Source: an uncultured Eubacteriales bacterium (lineage in GTDB: Bacteria; Bacillota; Clostridia; Oscillospirales; CAG-272). From it: a DNA stretch of 64,000 bases. A program made the position numbers and the translations under genes. Below, one piece after another: positions 24,624 through 33,502 of this stretch (position 1 is its first letter; the number at the start of each line of letters is the position of its first letter). Under the pieces are notes generated by a model that had not been told where the DNA came from, did no database searches, and saw only the letters and a program-made list of their open reading frames with translations. The stretch lies in assembly GCA_934474225.1 (NCBI GenBank), contig CAKSLU010000006.1, positions 9,169 through 73,168 of the forward strand, given 5' to 3'.

Positions 24624-25007
24624 TTACATAAGGCCAAGATAGTGGTCGGCTTTCACCAATTCGACCACAACGCCCGACAGCACATTCGCGATTGTCCCCG
24701 ACGCCATGAAAGCTGCCATGCGCATTGCGCTTGCTTTTTTTGTGGAAGCCCTGTGGATGCCGAGAATCCGGATGGCGAAATAGGAGATGAGCATTGCATG
24801 GGCAAGCACTGCAAATAGGAACATCCCATCGCTTGAAAGCAAAAACGCGGTCATGGATCTGAGCCCCGGGTTTTCAAATTCAGAAAAGACAAAGGCAAAG
24901 TATACCGCAAAGAAGAGCGGTCCGCTCAGCACCTCAATCAGAAAGAAGGCGAGCACCCGCTTTGCAGGGCTGAAAGTTTCCATCGCTGTGGATTTTGTGG
25001 ATTCCAT
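24624..25007 (-). CDS. Small polytopic membrane protein, 127 aa
   Basis: Unknown function. Three or four hydrophobic stretches are visible: about residues 14-38 (VLAFFLIEVLSGPLFFAVYF), 55-80 (FLFAVLAHAMLISYFAI) and 95-118 (MRMAAFMASGTIANVLSGVV). I chose ATG 25007, which follows GGAGGACTTGCCCG, over an upstream ATG at 25067 that gives a Cys-rich extension and lacks a site. No family assignment. Confidence 0.6.
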   Translation of the reverse strand: MESTKSTAMETFSPAKRVLAFFLIEVLSGPLFFAVYFAFVFSEFENPGLRSMTAFLLSSDGMFLFAVLAHAMLISYFAIRILGIHRASTKKASAMRMAAFMASGTIANVLSGVVVELVKADHYLGLM

Positions 25008-25067
25008 CGGGCAAGTCCTCCTTCCTTTATGTCCGCAATCCGTACAAGCCCGGATGCACGGCTTCAA

Positions 25068-25745
25068 TCAAAAGCATTCGCCGTCGGCGAGGATGCGGGT
25101 CTGCACGCCGTCCTCGAAGACCGGGCAGGGCGCGCCGCAGATGTACTTTTTATCGTCCTCGACCACCACGCTGGTCGCCTCCGGCAAGCCGAGCAGCCGC
25201 GGATAATCCTTTGCAAGCTCGGCGACCGCCGCGTTGAACTCCGCATTGACCTCCGGCTCGGCAGAGGAATTGTAGTGCACCACGGTTGACCAGCCGCCGA
25301 TGAGGTTCAGCCCGCGCGTGTCGCGCAGCGCGACGGTGTTCGGGTCCATGTAGCCGATCGGCTGAATGTCCGCGCCGCAGACAACTGCGCCCGCGCTGCT
25401 GCCGTACCAGACGCCGCCGCTTTGCAGATAGGCTCTGATATTTTCGATGCTGTCGTGCTCCCGCAGGCATTTGAGGAGGCGGTAGGTGTTGCCGCCGCTG
25501 CAAAATATGCCGCCGAACGCGCCGAGATCCGCCGCGCCGAGCCATTCGGTGCTGTCGCACATCCGCGTGGAAAATACGCCTTCCCGCGCCATGCGCGCGG
25601 CAAAATCGGCATAGCGTGCAACCCGGTTGCGCGGCGCCACCGCAAAGCAGATATAGAGAATCGGCTTTGTGCGGTCAACCGCCTCCAAAAACTTCTGATA
25701 CCCCGGATTGCCGTCCGCCGCACCACCGCTCAAAAACAGTTTCAT
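25068..25745 (-). CDS. Peptidase E-like S51 family peptidase
   Basis: A serine peptidase of the PepE/cyanophycinase clan, 225 residues, cytosolic. The nucleophile is Ser117 in WYGSSAGAVVCG. Preceding it are FCSGGNTYRLLKCL, the strand-turn typical of the family, and the N-terminal KLFLSGGA. PepE cleaves N-terminal Asp-X dipeptides; whether this member keeps that preference cannot be judged. ATG 25745 has GGAGG 9 bases upstream. It lies 75 bases behind the 2-hydroxyacid dehydrogenase on the same strand. Confidence 0.88.
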   Translation of the reverse strand: MKLFLSGGAADGNPGYQKFLEAVDRTKPILYICFAVAPRNRVARYADFAARMAREGVFSTRMCDSTEWLGAADLGAFGGIFCSGGNTYRLLKCLREHDSIENIRAYLQSGGVWYGSSAGAVVCGADIQPIGYMDPNTVALRDTRGLNLIGGWSTVVHYNSSAEPEVNAEFNAAVAELAKDYPRLLGLPEATSVVVEDDKKYICGAPCPVFEDGVQTRILADGECF

Positions 25746-25819
25746 AAAATACCTCCGCAGATTTTTCTGCTTCCATTATAACAGGCAAAACGTAAAAGTG
25801 CAAGCCTTGTCCTGCCGAT

Positions 25820-26830
25820 TTATGCCATCCTTTCCAGCATCGCCTCGTCCACGCCGTACAGCGTAGGCTCACCCGCCCTGTAGCGCGCAAATTCGTCCGC
25901 CATATACGCCGCCATGCGGTGCACCTCGTTGCCGCTGCTGCCCGCGATATGCGGCGTCAGAATGCAGTTGTCGAGGCTGTAAAACGGGCTGTCCGCCGCG
26001 GGCGGTTCCGGGGCGGTGACATCGAGAATTGCCGTCAGATCCGGTCGCTCCCGGAGAATGCGGCAGAGGTCCGCCTCGACGACCTGCGCGCCGCGTCCCG
26101 TGTTGATAAAGGTGGCATTCTGCGGCAGTTTGGCGAAGAGCGCGTAGTTCAGCATCCCCTTCGTCTCGGCATTGTTGGCGAGATGATTGCTCACCACATT
26201 GCAGCGCGCAAACAGCGTATCCAGCGGCACCTTTTCGACCCCGAGCGCGGCAGCCTCCGCGTCTCCGAGAAACGGGTCAAACACCAGCACCGCAAGCTGC
26301 ATATCCCGCAGGCGGCGGATGACACCCTTGCCGATCATGCCCGCGCCGATGATGCCGACTGTGGCGTCATAGTTGCCGGGGCAGCGCAGAAAAGCGTCGC
26401 GCGCCGCCGCGCGTTTGCCCACGCTGCAAAACCGCGCGGCGGGAAAAAATCCCTTGTTGGCAAGGACAATCTGCGCTGCCGTATATTCCGCCACCGGCAC
26501 GGCGTTGGCCGCCCAGGCGCTGAACACGCGGACGCCGCAGTGCAAAAACGGGCGTGCAAACGCCTGCACCGTGCCCGCCGCGTAGAAGAGCGCCTCCAGA
26601 TTTGGTAAGTATGTGCGTATCTCCGCTTCGGTCAGCACGGGCATTTTCCAGGTGGAAAACAGCCAGCGCACCTCGCGCAAATCCCGCCTGCCCGCCGTCA
26701 AATCCGCATGAGTGCAGACCGTCTCGTCAAAGTCGGCAAGCGCATGCAGCCGCGCGCGGGCGGCAGCATCGTAAACCTCGTTTATCTTCTCTGTCGAATC
26801 GCACAAAAATGTCGCTTCCATCGTTTTCAT
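25820..26830 (-). CDS. D-isomer-specific 2-hydroxyacid dehydrogenase family protein
   Basis: An NAD(P)-dependent oxidoreductase of 336 residues. The Rossmann motif is GIIGAGMIGKGVIRRL near 158-173; the catalytic triad positions are visible as INTGRGAQVVE (Arg near 244), the Glu in DVTAPEPP, and the His in LTPHIAGS near 295. The product could be any 2-hydroxy or 2-keto acid, or a phosphonate or hydroxypyruvate. ATG 26830 overlaps the stop of the TIM-barrel gene, so it is the last gene of the four-gene operon beginning at 29712. Confidence 0.88.
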   Translation of the reverse strand: MKTMEATFLCDSTEKINEVYDAAARARLHALADFDETVCTHADLTAGRRDLREVRWLFSTWKMPVLTEAEIRTYLPNLEALFYAAGTVQAFARPFLHCGVRVFSAWAANAVPVAEYTAAQIVLANKGFFPAARFCSVGKRAAARDAFLRCPGNYDATVGIIGAGMIGKGVIRRLRDMQLAVLVFDPFLGDAEAAALGVEKVPLDTLFARCNVVSNHLANNAETKGMLNYALFAKLPQNATFINTGRGAQVVEADLCRILRERPDLTAILDVTAPEPPAADSPFYSLDNCILTPHIAGSSGNEVHRMAAYMADEFARYRAGEPTLYGVDEAMLERMA

Positions 26831-27594
26831 CCCTCTCCTGCCCCGCTGTCCGCAAGCGCCGCAATCTCGCGCAGTGCCGCCGCCTCATCTGCAAGGCTCT
26901 CGATTCTGTCATCCGGCATAAATTCCAGCAGCAGCGGAACGCGCGCGGGAAAGCAGGCGAGATACTGCCGCCAGATGTCCGCCGCGCCGCGCAGCGGGTA
27001 CTTCGCCTTCCCCTGCCAGTTGAACACATGGACCATCTCGGTATACGGCGCGCAAAAGGCGGCGTAACGCAGGTTCTCCTCCACCGTTCGGAACTGATTC
27101 GGCTGCCAGTACATCCGAAAATGCGCGCTGTCGACGGCGTCCATCAGCGCTTTGGCGCCCTCGACACAGTCGGTCACCGTCCCGCCGTGGCACTCCATGC
27201 AGACCGTCACGCCGTGCGAAGCCGCCATCTTCTCAATCTCACGACACTCCGCAAACAGGCGCGCAAGCTCGTCTGCCGTGTACGCCGCATAGCCCTTTGT
27301 GCCGCACCACAGGCGGAGAATCTTGGTCCCGAGCGCCGCCGCGGCGTCGAGATAGGGCGCAAAATCCCGCGGCGCATCCCGACCGATGCGGAAATAGGTG
27401 CCGTAGGACGACACATGGATGCCGCGCGCGGCACACAGTGCGGCAATCGCCGCGCAGCGCGCGGGGTCGTCCGCCGGCGCATGCACATCGCTGCCCCACT
27501 CGATGCAGGCAAGCCCGTAAGTCTGCGCGGCGTCAACGATTTGCGCAGGCGTCTTATCCCGAAAACTGACCGATACCAGCCCGCAAGTTCTCAT
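26827..27594 (-). CDS. TIM-barrel sugar isomerase/epimerase family protein
   Basis: An AP-endonuclease-2-like TIM barrel of about 255 residues. Strand and loop motifs include CIEWGSDVHAP (strand 2), VSSYGTYFRIG, LRLWCGTKG, VCMECHGGT (Glu and His metal ligands), FRMYWQPNQF and LLLEFMPDD near the end. The family isomerises or epimerises keto sugars and inositols using a divalent metal. The second ATG (27594) has GGGGAGG at ideal spacing; the first (27600) abuts the site. It overlaps the dehydrogenase and lies 63 bases behind the aminotransferase. Confidence 0.86.
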   Translation of the reverse strand: MRTCGLVSVSFRDKTPAQIVDAAQTYGLACIEWGSDVHAPADDPARCAAIAALCAARGIHVSSYGTYFRIGRDAPRDFAPYLDAAAALGTKILRLWCGTKGYAAYTADELARLFAECREIEKMAASHGVTVCMECHGGTVTDCVEGAKALMDAVDSAHFRMYWQPNQFRTVEENLRYAAFCAPYTEMVHVFNWQGKAKYPLRGAADIWRQYLACFPARVPLLLEFMPDDRIESLADEAAALREIAALADSGAGEG

Positions 27595-27657
27595 AAGCAT
27601 CCTCCCCGATGCGGCATGGCGCCGCCGTGCAATGCACGGCGGCGCCTCTGCAATGGT

Positions 27658-28935
27658 TTATTTTACAGCCTTCAGCGCGTCCGGATGGCGTTTTGCCACG
27701 ACCTCAAAGGCGTCGTCGGCGATGTCGGCGGCAAGCGCAATGTCGGCGTCGCTGAGGGCGGCGTTGATGAAGTGGTTGTGGTGCGACGCGAGGAACAGCC
27801 CGCGCGAGACACACTCGGCGACCCACTCCTGATGCAGCATCAGGCTGTCGTCATTGGCGATGCGCAGATAGAACAGCGCGGGCTCGCCCGAGACAACGAG
27901 GTCAAAGCCGTGCTTGGCACCTGCGGCACGGAGCGCCGTGGTGAACTTCTCGCCCTTCTCGCGGAAGAGGCGCGGCGTATCGAGCTTTTTCATCTTGTTG
28001 ATGCAGGCGATGCAGGCGGCAAACGGCACGGCGCTCATCCAGTACGAGCCGGTGAAGGAGAGCGAGGACGCCGCCGCGCGCAGGAACTCCTGCCCGCAGG
28101 AGGCCGACATGTTGTAGCCGTTGGCAAGCGCCTTGCAGAAGCAGATGATGTCCGCCTTGATGCCGTAGTAATGGTCGCTGCCCGCAAGGTCGAGGCGGAA
28201 GCCGGTGCGCACATCGTCGAAAATCAGCACGATGCCGTGCTCGTCGCAGAACTTGCGCACTGCCTGCCACTTTTCCTTCGTGGAGCAGACATTGTCATAG
28301 AAATTGCCGTGGTCGTAGGGCTGCGCGATCAGCGCGGCAATGTCGCCCTTGCTTTCTTCCCAGGCGCGCGCAAGCGCATCCATGTCAAACCACGGGACGA
28401 TGATGTTGTTTGCCACATCCTCGGGCAGAATGCCGGGGTAATCCGCCTTCATCGCCCAGGGGTCGTTGCCGTGATAATAGCCCTTGAAGAAGACCGTCTT
28501 CTTGCGCTTGGTGTGTGCGCGGGCGCAGAGCACGGCAAAGGTCGTCGCATCGGTGCCGTTCTTCATGAAGTAGGCCCAGTCGGCGCAGGCGACCGTGCCT
28601 GTCAGCAGCTCGGCGCACTCCACCATCTTGTAGGAGGGGGCAGTGGTGCAGTTGCCCGCCTTCAGCTGTTCCAGCGCGGCGGCGTCCACATCGGGGTCGT
28701 TGTAGCCGAGGACATTGGGGCCGTAGGCGCACATCATGTCGATGTAGCGGTTGCCGTCCATGTCCCAGAAATAGGTTCCCTCTGCGCGGGAACTGATGAG
28801 CGGCCAGTTTTCCAGCGGCAGAAACAGCCCCTCGGACGGGCCGAGATGCCCGTAGATGCCGGAGGGAATGACATTCAGCGCGCGGTCAAACCACGCGCGG
28901 CTCTTTTCATGTGTGTATTCGGGAAATCTGCTCAT
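27658..28935 (-). CDS. Class III aminotransferase (glutamate-1-semialdehyde aminomutase-like)
   Basis: A PLP enzyme of 425 residues. The PLP lysine is in ICFCKALANGYNM near residue 269, the cofactor-binding Asp in LIFDDVRTGFRL near 240, and the small domain begins with FWDMDGNRYIDMMCAYGPNV, typical of the HemL-like subgroup. HemL itself is unlikely because no haem genes are nearby and the neighbours are sugar-type enzymes. It more likely transaminates an amino sugar, keto sugar or amino acid. It follows the SCP2-like gene by 12 bases, with GGGGCAGAAC before ATG. Confidence 0.9.
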   Translation of the reverse strand: MSRFPEYTHEKSRAWFDRALNVIPSGIYGHLGPSEGLFLPLENWPLISSRAEGTYFWDMDGNRYIDMMCAYGPNVLGYNDPDVDAAALEQLKAGNCTTAPSYKMVECAELLTGTVACADWAYFMKNGTDATTFAVLCARAHTKRKKTVFFKGYYHGNDPWAMKADYPGILPEDVANNIIVPWFDMDALARAWEESKGDIAALIAQPYDHGNFYDNVCSTKEKWQAVRKFCDEHGIVLIFDDVRTGFRLDLAGSDHYYGIKADIICFCKALANGYNMSASCGQEFLRAAASSLSFTGSYWMSAVPFAACIACINKMKKLDTPRLFREKGEKFTTALRAAGAKHGFDLVVSGEPALFYLRIANDDSLMLHQEWVAECVSRGLFLASHHNHFINAALSDADIALAADIADDAFEVVAKRHPDALKAVK

Positions 28936-28947
28936 TGTTCTGCCCCC

Positions 28948-29712
28948 TTAACCAAGGTAGACCGACACGCGGTCGAGAATGCGGTTGACATTGTCCACCA
29001 TGGACAGCACGCCCGCGAGGCGGATGTTGCCCTTGCACATTTCGTTGATGGTGGAGACCTTACCGTTAAACAATCCGTTTGCAAGGTCGATGTCGGCAAA
29101 CTCCATCAGCGCGCGCGGATTCTCGGCAGGCGCTTTGATTGTGGTGAAGACATGGTCGCGCACGCGGATGGTCACGGCGACGCTGTTCTTGATGCCAAGC
29201 GAAATGTCGCCGTCCGGCGTGTTCCCGGCGGAGATTTTCGCGATGGAATCCGAGTTTGCCAGCCCCGAAATCGCGCCCGCGATGACATACATCGTCAAGA
29301 GCGTGTTTTCCTCAAAAAAGGCGCGGTCGGCAAGCGCCGCCTCGTCGGGGCGCAGCACGGCGGCAAGCCGGTCTGTGAGCTTTGTGAACGGACCGGTCAG
29401 AAACGAGAGCAGCGAAATCACGCCCTTGACGGGCACGCCGGGCTTGCCCTCGTCAATCATGCGGTTGAACGCGGCAGGCGACGCAAACTGCATCTTGCAG
29501 GTGCAGCCCGCGTCTCCCTCGCTTGCGCGGCAGCCGTCTTTGGAAAAGTGGAAAGTGCGGCAGGGGCCGCCCTTCACCTCAAAGCAGATCGCCACCGGCT
29601 TTTTGATGCCTGCGACGACAGCCTTTGCCTCGGCATCCAGCGCGCACAGGTTCTCCAGCGCGCCGAGCACGCCGTACAGGTTCACATACGCCATTGCCTT
29701 TTGTTCGGTCAT
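28948..29712 (-). CDS. SCP2-like lipid-binding-domain protein, 254 aa
   Basis: No signal peptide. The pattern VAICFEVKGGPCRTFHFSKD, then CTCKMQFASPAAFNRMIDEG followed by VKGVISLLSFL, resembles the SCP2 sterol-carrier fold in which a strand-helix pair encloses a lipid pocket; the fit is by eye only. Later segments (LANSDSIAKISAGN, FTTIKAPAENPRALMEF) have no clear relatives known to me. It is the first gene of the operon with an aminotransferase, a TIM-barrel isomerase and a dehydrogenase, so its ligand may be the substrate of those enzymes. ATG 29712 has GGGAGGGAATACA upstream. Confidence 0.75.
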   Translation of the reverse strand: MTEQKAMAYVNLYGVLGALENLCALDAEAKAVVAGIKKPVAICFEVKGGPCRTFHFSKDGCRASEGDAGCTCKMQFASPAAFNRMIDEGKPGVPVKGVISLLSFLTGPFTKLTDRLAAVLRPDEAALADRAFFEENTLLTMYVIAGAISGLANSDSIAKISAGNTPDGDISLGIKNSVAVTIRVRDHVFTTIKAPAENPRALMEFADIDLANGLFNGKVSTINEMCKGNIRLAGVLSMVDNVNRILDRVSVYLG

Positions 29713-29836
29713 TGTATTCCCTCCCTCAAAACGGGTGTAGATTCAAGCAAAAACATAAGAATAATAATAAGTTATTATACAACGCCCGCACCCGCTCTGT
29801 CAACCTGCTTTTTCGACAAAAGCAGCGGGCAAAAAC

Positions 29837-29871
29837 AAAGAAAAACCGCCGCAGAGCGGCGGTTTTTCTTT
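29837..29871. terminator. Bidirectional terminator at the end of the dockerin ARH gene
   Basis: A 15-bp stem AAAGAAAAACCGCCG/CGGCGGTTTTTCTTT with a 5-base loop; T and A runs on both sides. It closes the minus-strand gene ending at 29873. Confidence 0.85.
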
Positions 29872-29872
29872 C

Positions 29873-32800
29873 TTATTGCGGGGCGGCGTTTGTGCGGGTG
29901 ACGATTTCCGCGCCGTACACATACAGGCGGCTTGTGCCGTAATTCAGCGTAATGCTGCTCTCGCCGACGGGGAGCACCAGCGGGATATAGACCGCGTTGT
30001 CCGCCTGCTTGGTACTGCCTGTCTTGAAGAAGGGCGCGGTCGCATATTCAACGCCGTCAATCGAAATCTTTGCCCGCAGCAGGCCGTTGTTGGCATTGGC
30101 AAAATTCAGCTTGAGATAAACCTCTTTGCCTGTGCCGCCTTCTACGGCAAGATTCAGCGTGCCGGTATAAAAATGGTTCAGATTCGGCTTGGCGATGCGC
30201 ACCGTGGTTTCGCTTTGGCTCTCGCGCGTCCGGAGAATCGTGATGTCGTCGAGCGAGGCGCTGAGCGTGCTTGCCGTTGTACCGGGCAGCGCAAGCCCGA
30301 TCTCCATGCTCTCCGCCGTGGCGGTGAAGAACAGTTCCCGCTTGGCAAAGCGCTGCGTGCCGTTCAGCGTCGTGTTGAGCACCGTGGTCTGCGCATAGGT
30401 CTTCGCGCCCGCCGCGCGGGCAAAGAGCGTGGCGACGGTGCCGTCGGACACGCTGACATAGGCGGTCAGCCGATAGGTTTCGCCGACGGTGAAGCCGTCC
30501 ACCGTCTTATAGATGCTGCTCTTCAGCGATGCGCCGGTGACGGTCGCGGCATAGCTGCCGGACATGGGCATCTCCGTGCTCACGGCGGCGGTGCCGGTAA
30601 CCGTCCAGCCCTCCGCGCTGCCGCTCTCAAAGTCCTCGCACCACACCGCATCGACGGGGCGCAGCGTCTCCTTCGGAATATAGTAGTACCCGTTCCGCTT
30701 GAAGCCGCCGTTCTCGGCGAGAATCTGCTCAAAGTTTTCGCGGTACATCTCCACAAGCTCGGGGATGGCAAACCGCTCCGGCAGCCCGGCGCAGTACATC
30801 CAGTAACCCTTTTTGTCGCCCATCGGCAGATTGACGATAACGCCCTTGCCGTCCTGCCAGATCTTTTCGTTGGCTTCGTCCGGCAGATTCTGCATGCCGT
30901 TGATGATGCCCACGATGCTCAGCGCCACCGGCGTTGTGCTGTCGCCGCCGTGCCCGGCAAGCGAAATGACTTTGCAGGTTTCGTTATAGTCGCCGTCGCC
31001 GTAGAGCAGCCCGAGCACGATGTAGGCGCAGTTGATGCTGTTTTCGCCGATTTTTCCCTCTTTGTCAAACTGCGGGCGGTAGCACAGCGTGTCCGCCTCG
31101 ATGATCGCCTGTCGCCAGTTGTCGGGGTACTTCGCATACAGCGCAAAGCAGCGGTCAACGACCTCGCGATGCCAACTGCCCTCGGGCAGAATCACCTTTG
31201 CTTCGGTCAGGAGCGTGGGAATATCCTCCTCAAAATACGCCATGGCGTACATCGCCGCGAAGTATTTGAGCCAAAGAACCGGGTCGCGGTCGCTGGTGGT
31301 GCTGCCGAACGCCTCCGCCAGGCGCACCGCCGTATCCGGCATGCCCGCGGCATCCATGCCGAGGGTCTCGTTGCCGATATAGGGTTCGCCGTTCACGGAA
31401 TACCAGTTGCCGAATTCGGCGCTGCCCGCAAAGGCAGGCAGATATTTGTACTTGTTCATCAGCGCATAGGCGCCGACGCTGCGCTGTCCGCCGCCCATGT
31501 CGTACACATCGTATTTGACCCAGCCGTCGGTGATGGTCTTCTGCGCAAAGGTGCCGTACTGCGCGTAGGAATCCCGGAGGATGAACTGGTCCAAGATGTC
31601 GATGGAATAGTCGTCATCGTTCCAGGCTTCCCAAAGCCCGGTCTCCTCATTGAAGAGCAGCTTGTCCTCACGCGGGTTCTGCGGCTTCGGGTCGGCATAG
31701 GGGCCGTTGCACATCTCATACCAGGCGTCCGGCATGGCGAGGCGCGGTGAGGCATCGGCACACACCGCAAATTCATAGCCCGAGAAGAAAGCGACCAGCT
31801 GCGCGACAAAGCCGGAGGTCGTCTTGTCCATGTAATCGTCCACGGCAATGACATTGTAGGCGCTGTCCGCATCCTCGCCGTCGTCCGCCTCTCGCGCATT
31901 CAGCGCGTCGCGCAGGAGCAGCAGCACATCTCGGAGGTCAACGGCGCCGTCCTTGTCCATGTTGATGGCGGCGGGGTCGATGCCGTCCCCGTCGCCAGAC
32001 AGGTACCGCAGCGCCGCAAAAATGTCGAAAAGGTTGCATACGCCGTCGCCGTTCAGATCGCCGCGGCGAACCTCGGTGCTGCCGAGGTCGGCATCCCGCA
32101 GGAGAATCGGCGCGGCGCTGAGCACATACAGCCCGTCCGCCTGCAATGTGAAGGTAACGCGCCCTGCCGCGGCGGTGCTGCTCTGCTTGTGCAGGTTGCT
32201 ACCGTCGAGGCTGTAGACGCGCGGCGTGGCGGCATCAAACGGGAAGCGCACGGAGCACGCCGCGGCTGCAACAGGCTTGCCGTCCAGGCTGCGGACGCGC
32301 CAGACCGTGTAATCGGTGTCCAGTGCGCGCCCCGCGACGCTGCGCCGCTCGGAGGGCTTTGCCGGGAACACCGCGAGATTGTCGGGGGCATCGGCGGCGC
32401 GCAGCACGATGTCAAAGTTTGCTGCGACGGCGGCAAAACTGTCGGTTTTTGCTGCCGCATCGCTTACAGCAAGCAGCGTCGGCGCATAGATGCTCGGCGC
32501 ATAGTCGTCGGCTGCAGTCCAGCGGAAAGCGCCGATCTTCCCCGATTTCCAAATCAGCGTGAAGGAGTTCTGCGTGGTGCGCTGCGTGCAGCCGTAAATG
32601 GTCTGCACGGACGCATCCCCCGCAACGACGGCGCGGAGGTCGCCGACGCAGACATCCGACGGATAGGCGGCGGAGCCGTGCAGCGCGGTGAGCGAAGCAG
32701 TGCCGCCGATGTACACATTTGCCGTGCCGGTGTAGCTGCCGCGAATGTTGCGCGAGTACGCCACCACATAAATCCGGCTGCCCGACAGCACCGTGATGTC

Positions 32801-33358
32801 CGTGTCCGCCGCGGAGGCATACGACTTTGTGCCGATGCCGTTGTCATAGCCGCCGATGACGGCAAAGGAATTGGCAATGGTGCCGCCCGTCATCTGCGCG
32901 CCGCGCATGACGCAGCCCGCGCCGATGCGGACGGGGTGGTGCTGTCCGACCAGCAGAAAGCCGGTCTCCAGCGCCTCAAAATCCATGTTTTCAAAGCCGG
33001 TCTGCCCATAGCAGGCAAATCCGACCGAAGAAAAGCGGTATGCCGCGCCCGCCGCACGGTAATCTGCCGTCCCGTACCGGGAGGTGAAGGTCACCGAGCC
33101 ACTGTAATCGCTGCCGAGGGCAAAATCCTCGGTCTGCGTATAGACGCCGCTGACAACGACGGTGCAGTCCTTGTCAAGGTCGAGCGCCGCATAGGCATCC
33201 GCAAGGCTGCCGACCGCTTTGTCCGGCGCGGAACCGTCGCCCGCGCCGCCGTCTGCAAGATACACGACTGTGCGCCCCGCAGCGGCTGCCCCAAGCGCCA
33301 GCGCAAAAAACAAAACGAGCCCCAAGAAAAACTGCGGCAGAAAGGAAGGATGTTTCAT
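29873..33358 (-). CDS. Secreted multidomain protein: beta-rich region, dockerin, ADP-ribosylglycohydrolase-like domain, CBM-like module; 1161 aa
   Basis: Signal peptide 1-27. Residues 30-320 are repetitive, beta-helix-like, opening with VVYLADGG as in the SGNH proteins. A complete dockerin lies at about 433-487: DLNGDGVCNLFDIFAAL and MDKDGAVDLRDVLLLLRDAL, two calcium loops. Residues 505-880 resemble ADP-ribosylglycohydrolases: GDGDYNETCKVISLAGHGG followed by GDSTTPVALSIVGI near 805, where that family has its metal-binding G-x-D-x-D-T/S-T segment before a Gly/Ala-rich helix. Residues 905-1060 look like a carbohydrate-binding CenC-type module (EDFESGSAEGW), and a last beta domain follows. An internal dockerin is unusual. 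ATG 33358 has AGGAG 7 bases upstream. Enzymatic activity is inferred; several acidic metal ligands would need checking. Confidence 0.83.
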   Translation of the reverse strand: MKHPSFLPQFFLGLVLFFALALGAAAAGRTVVYLADGGAGDGSAPDKAVGSLADAYAALDLDKDCTVVVSGVYTQTEDFALGSDYSGSVTFTSRYGTADYRAAGAAYRFSSVGFACYGQTGFENMDFEALETGFLLVGQHHPVRIGAGCVMRGAQMTGGTIANSFAVIGGYDNGIGTKSYASAADTDITVLSGSRIYVVAYSRNIRGSYTGTANVYIGGTASLTALHGSAAYPSDVCVGDLRAVVAGDASVQTIYGCTQRTTQNSFTLIWKSGKIGAFRWTAADDYAPSIYAPTLLAVSDAAAKTDSFAAVAANFDIVLRAADAPDNLAVFPAKPSERRSVAGRALDTDYTVWRVRSLDGKPVAAAACSVRFPFDAATPRVYSLDGSNLHKQSSTAAAGRVTFTLQADGLYVLSAAPILLRDADLGSTEVRRGDLNGDGVCNLFDIFAALRYLSGDGDGIDPAAINMDKDGAVDLRDVLLLLRDALNAREADDGEDADSAYNVIAVDDYMDKTTSGFVAQLVAFFSGYEFAVCADASPRLAMPDAWYEMCNGPYADPKPQNPREDKLLFNEETGLWEAWNDDDYSIDILDQFILRDSYAQYGTFAQKTITDGWVKYDVYDMGGGQRSVGAYALMNKYKYLPAFAGSAEFGNWYSVNGEPYIGNETLGMDAAGMPDTAVRLAEAFGSTTSDRDPVLWLKYFAAMYAMAYFEEDIPTLLTEAKVILPEGSWHREVVDRCFALYAKYPDNWRQAIIEADTLCYRPQFDKEGKIGENSINCAYIVLGLLYGDGDYNETCKVISLAGHGGDSTTPVALSIVGIINGMQNLPDEANEKIWQDGKGVIVNLPMGDKKGYWMYCAGLPERFAIPELVEMYRENFEQILAENGGFKRNGYYYIPKETLRPVDAVWCEDFESGSAEGWTVTGTAAVSTEMPMSGSYAATVTGASLKSSIYKTVDGFTVGETYRLTAYVSVSDGTVATLFARAAGAKTYAQTTVLNTTLNGTQRFAKRELFFTATAESMEIGLALPGTTASTLSASLDDITILRTRESQSETTVRIAKPNLNHFYTGTLNLAVEGGTGKEVYLKLNFANANNGLLRAKISIDGVEYATAPFFKTGSTKQADNAVYIPLVLPVGESSITLNYGTSRLYVYGAEIVTRTNAAPQ

Positions 33359-33502
33359 GTCAATACTCCTTTATGGATTTGCGTGTGCGCATACTTTCCA
33401 TAATTATAGTATACCATCCGTCAAAAGCTGTCGCAATGCACGAAGATGCACTTTTGTGGTAAAAACAGAAACAGCCGCCCGTGGCTTACCAAATGCCCCT
33501 CG

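Noticed and set aside
19834..25007. A complete prophage or integrative element
   Set aside because: No integrase, recombinase, structural or conjugation gene is present; only att-like tRNA ends and AT-rich cargo remain.
27658..28935. Calling the aminotransferase HemL
   Set aside because: The neighbours are sugar-type enzymes and no other haem synthesis gene is nearby; HemL-like fold is shared by many aminotransferases.
26554..29901. A 1115-codon open frame on the plus strand
   Set aside because: It runs opposite four well-supported minus-strand genes, is Arg/Ala/His-rich without domains, and reflects the codon bias of GC-rich genes. The same applies to long plus-strand frames at 58-1632, 17228-19123 and 57754-59661, and the minus-strand one at 7434-9524.
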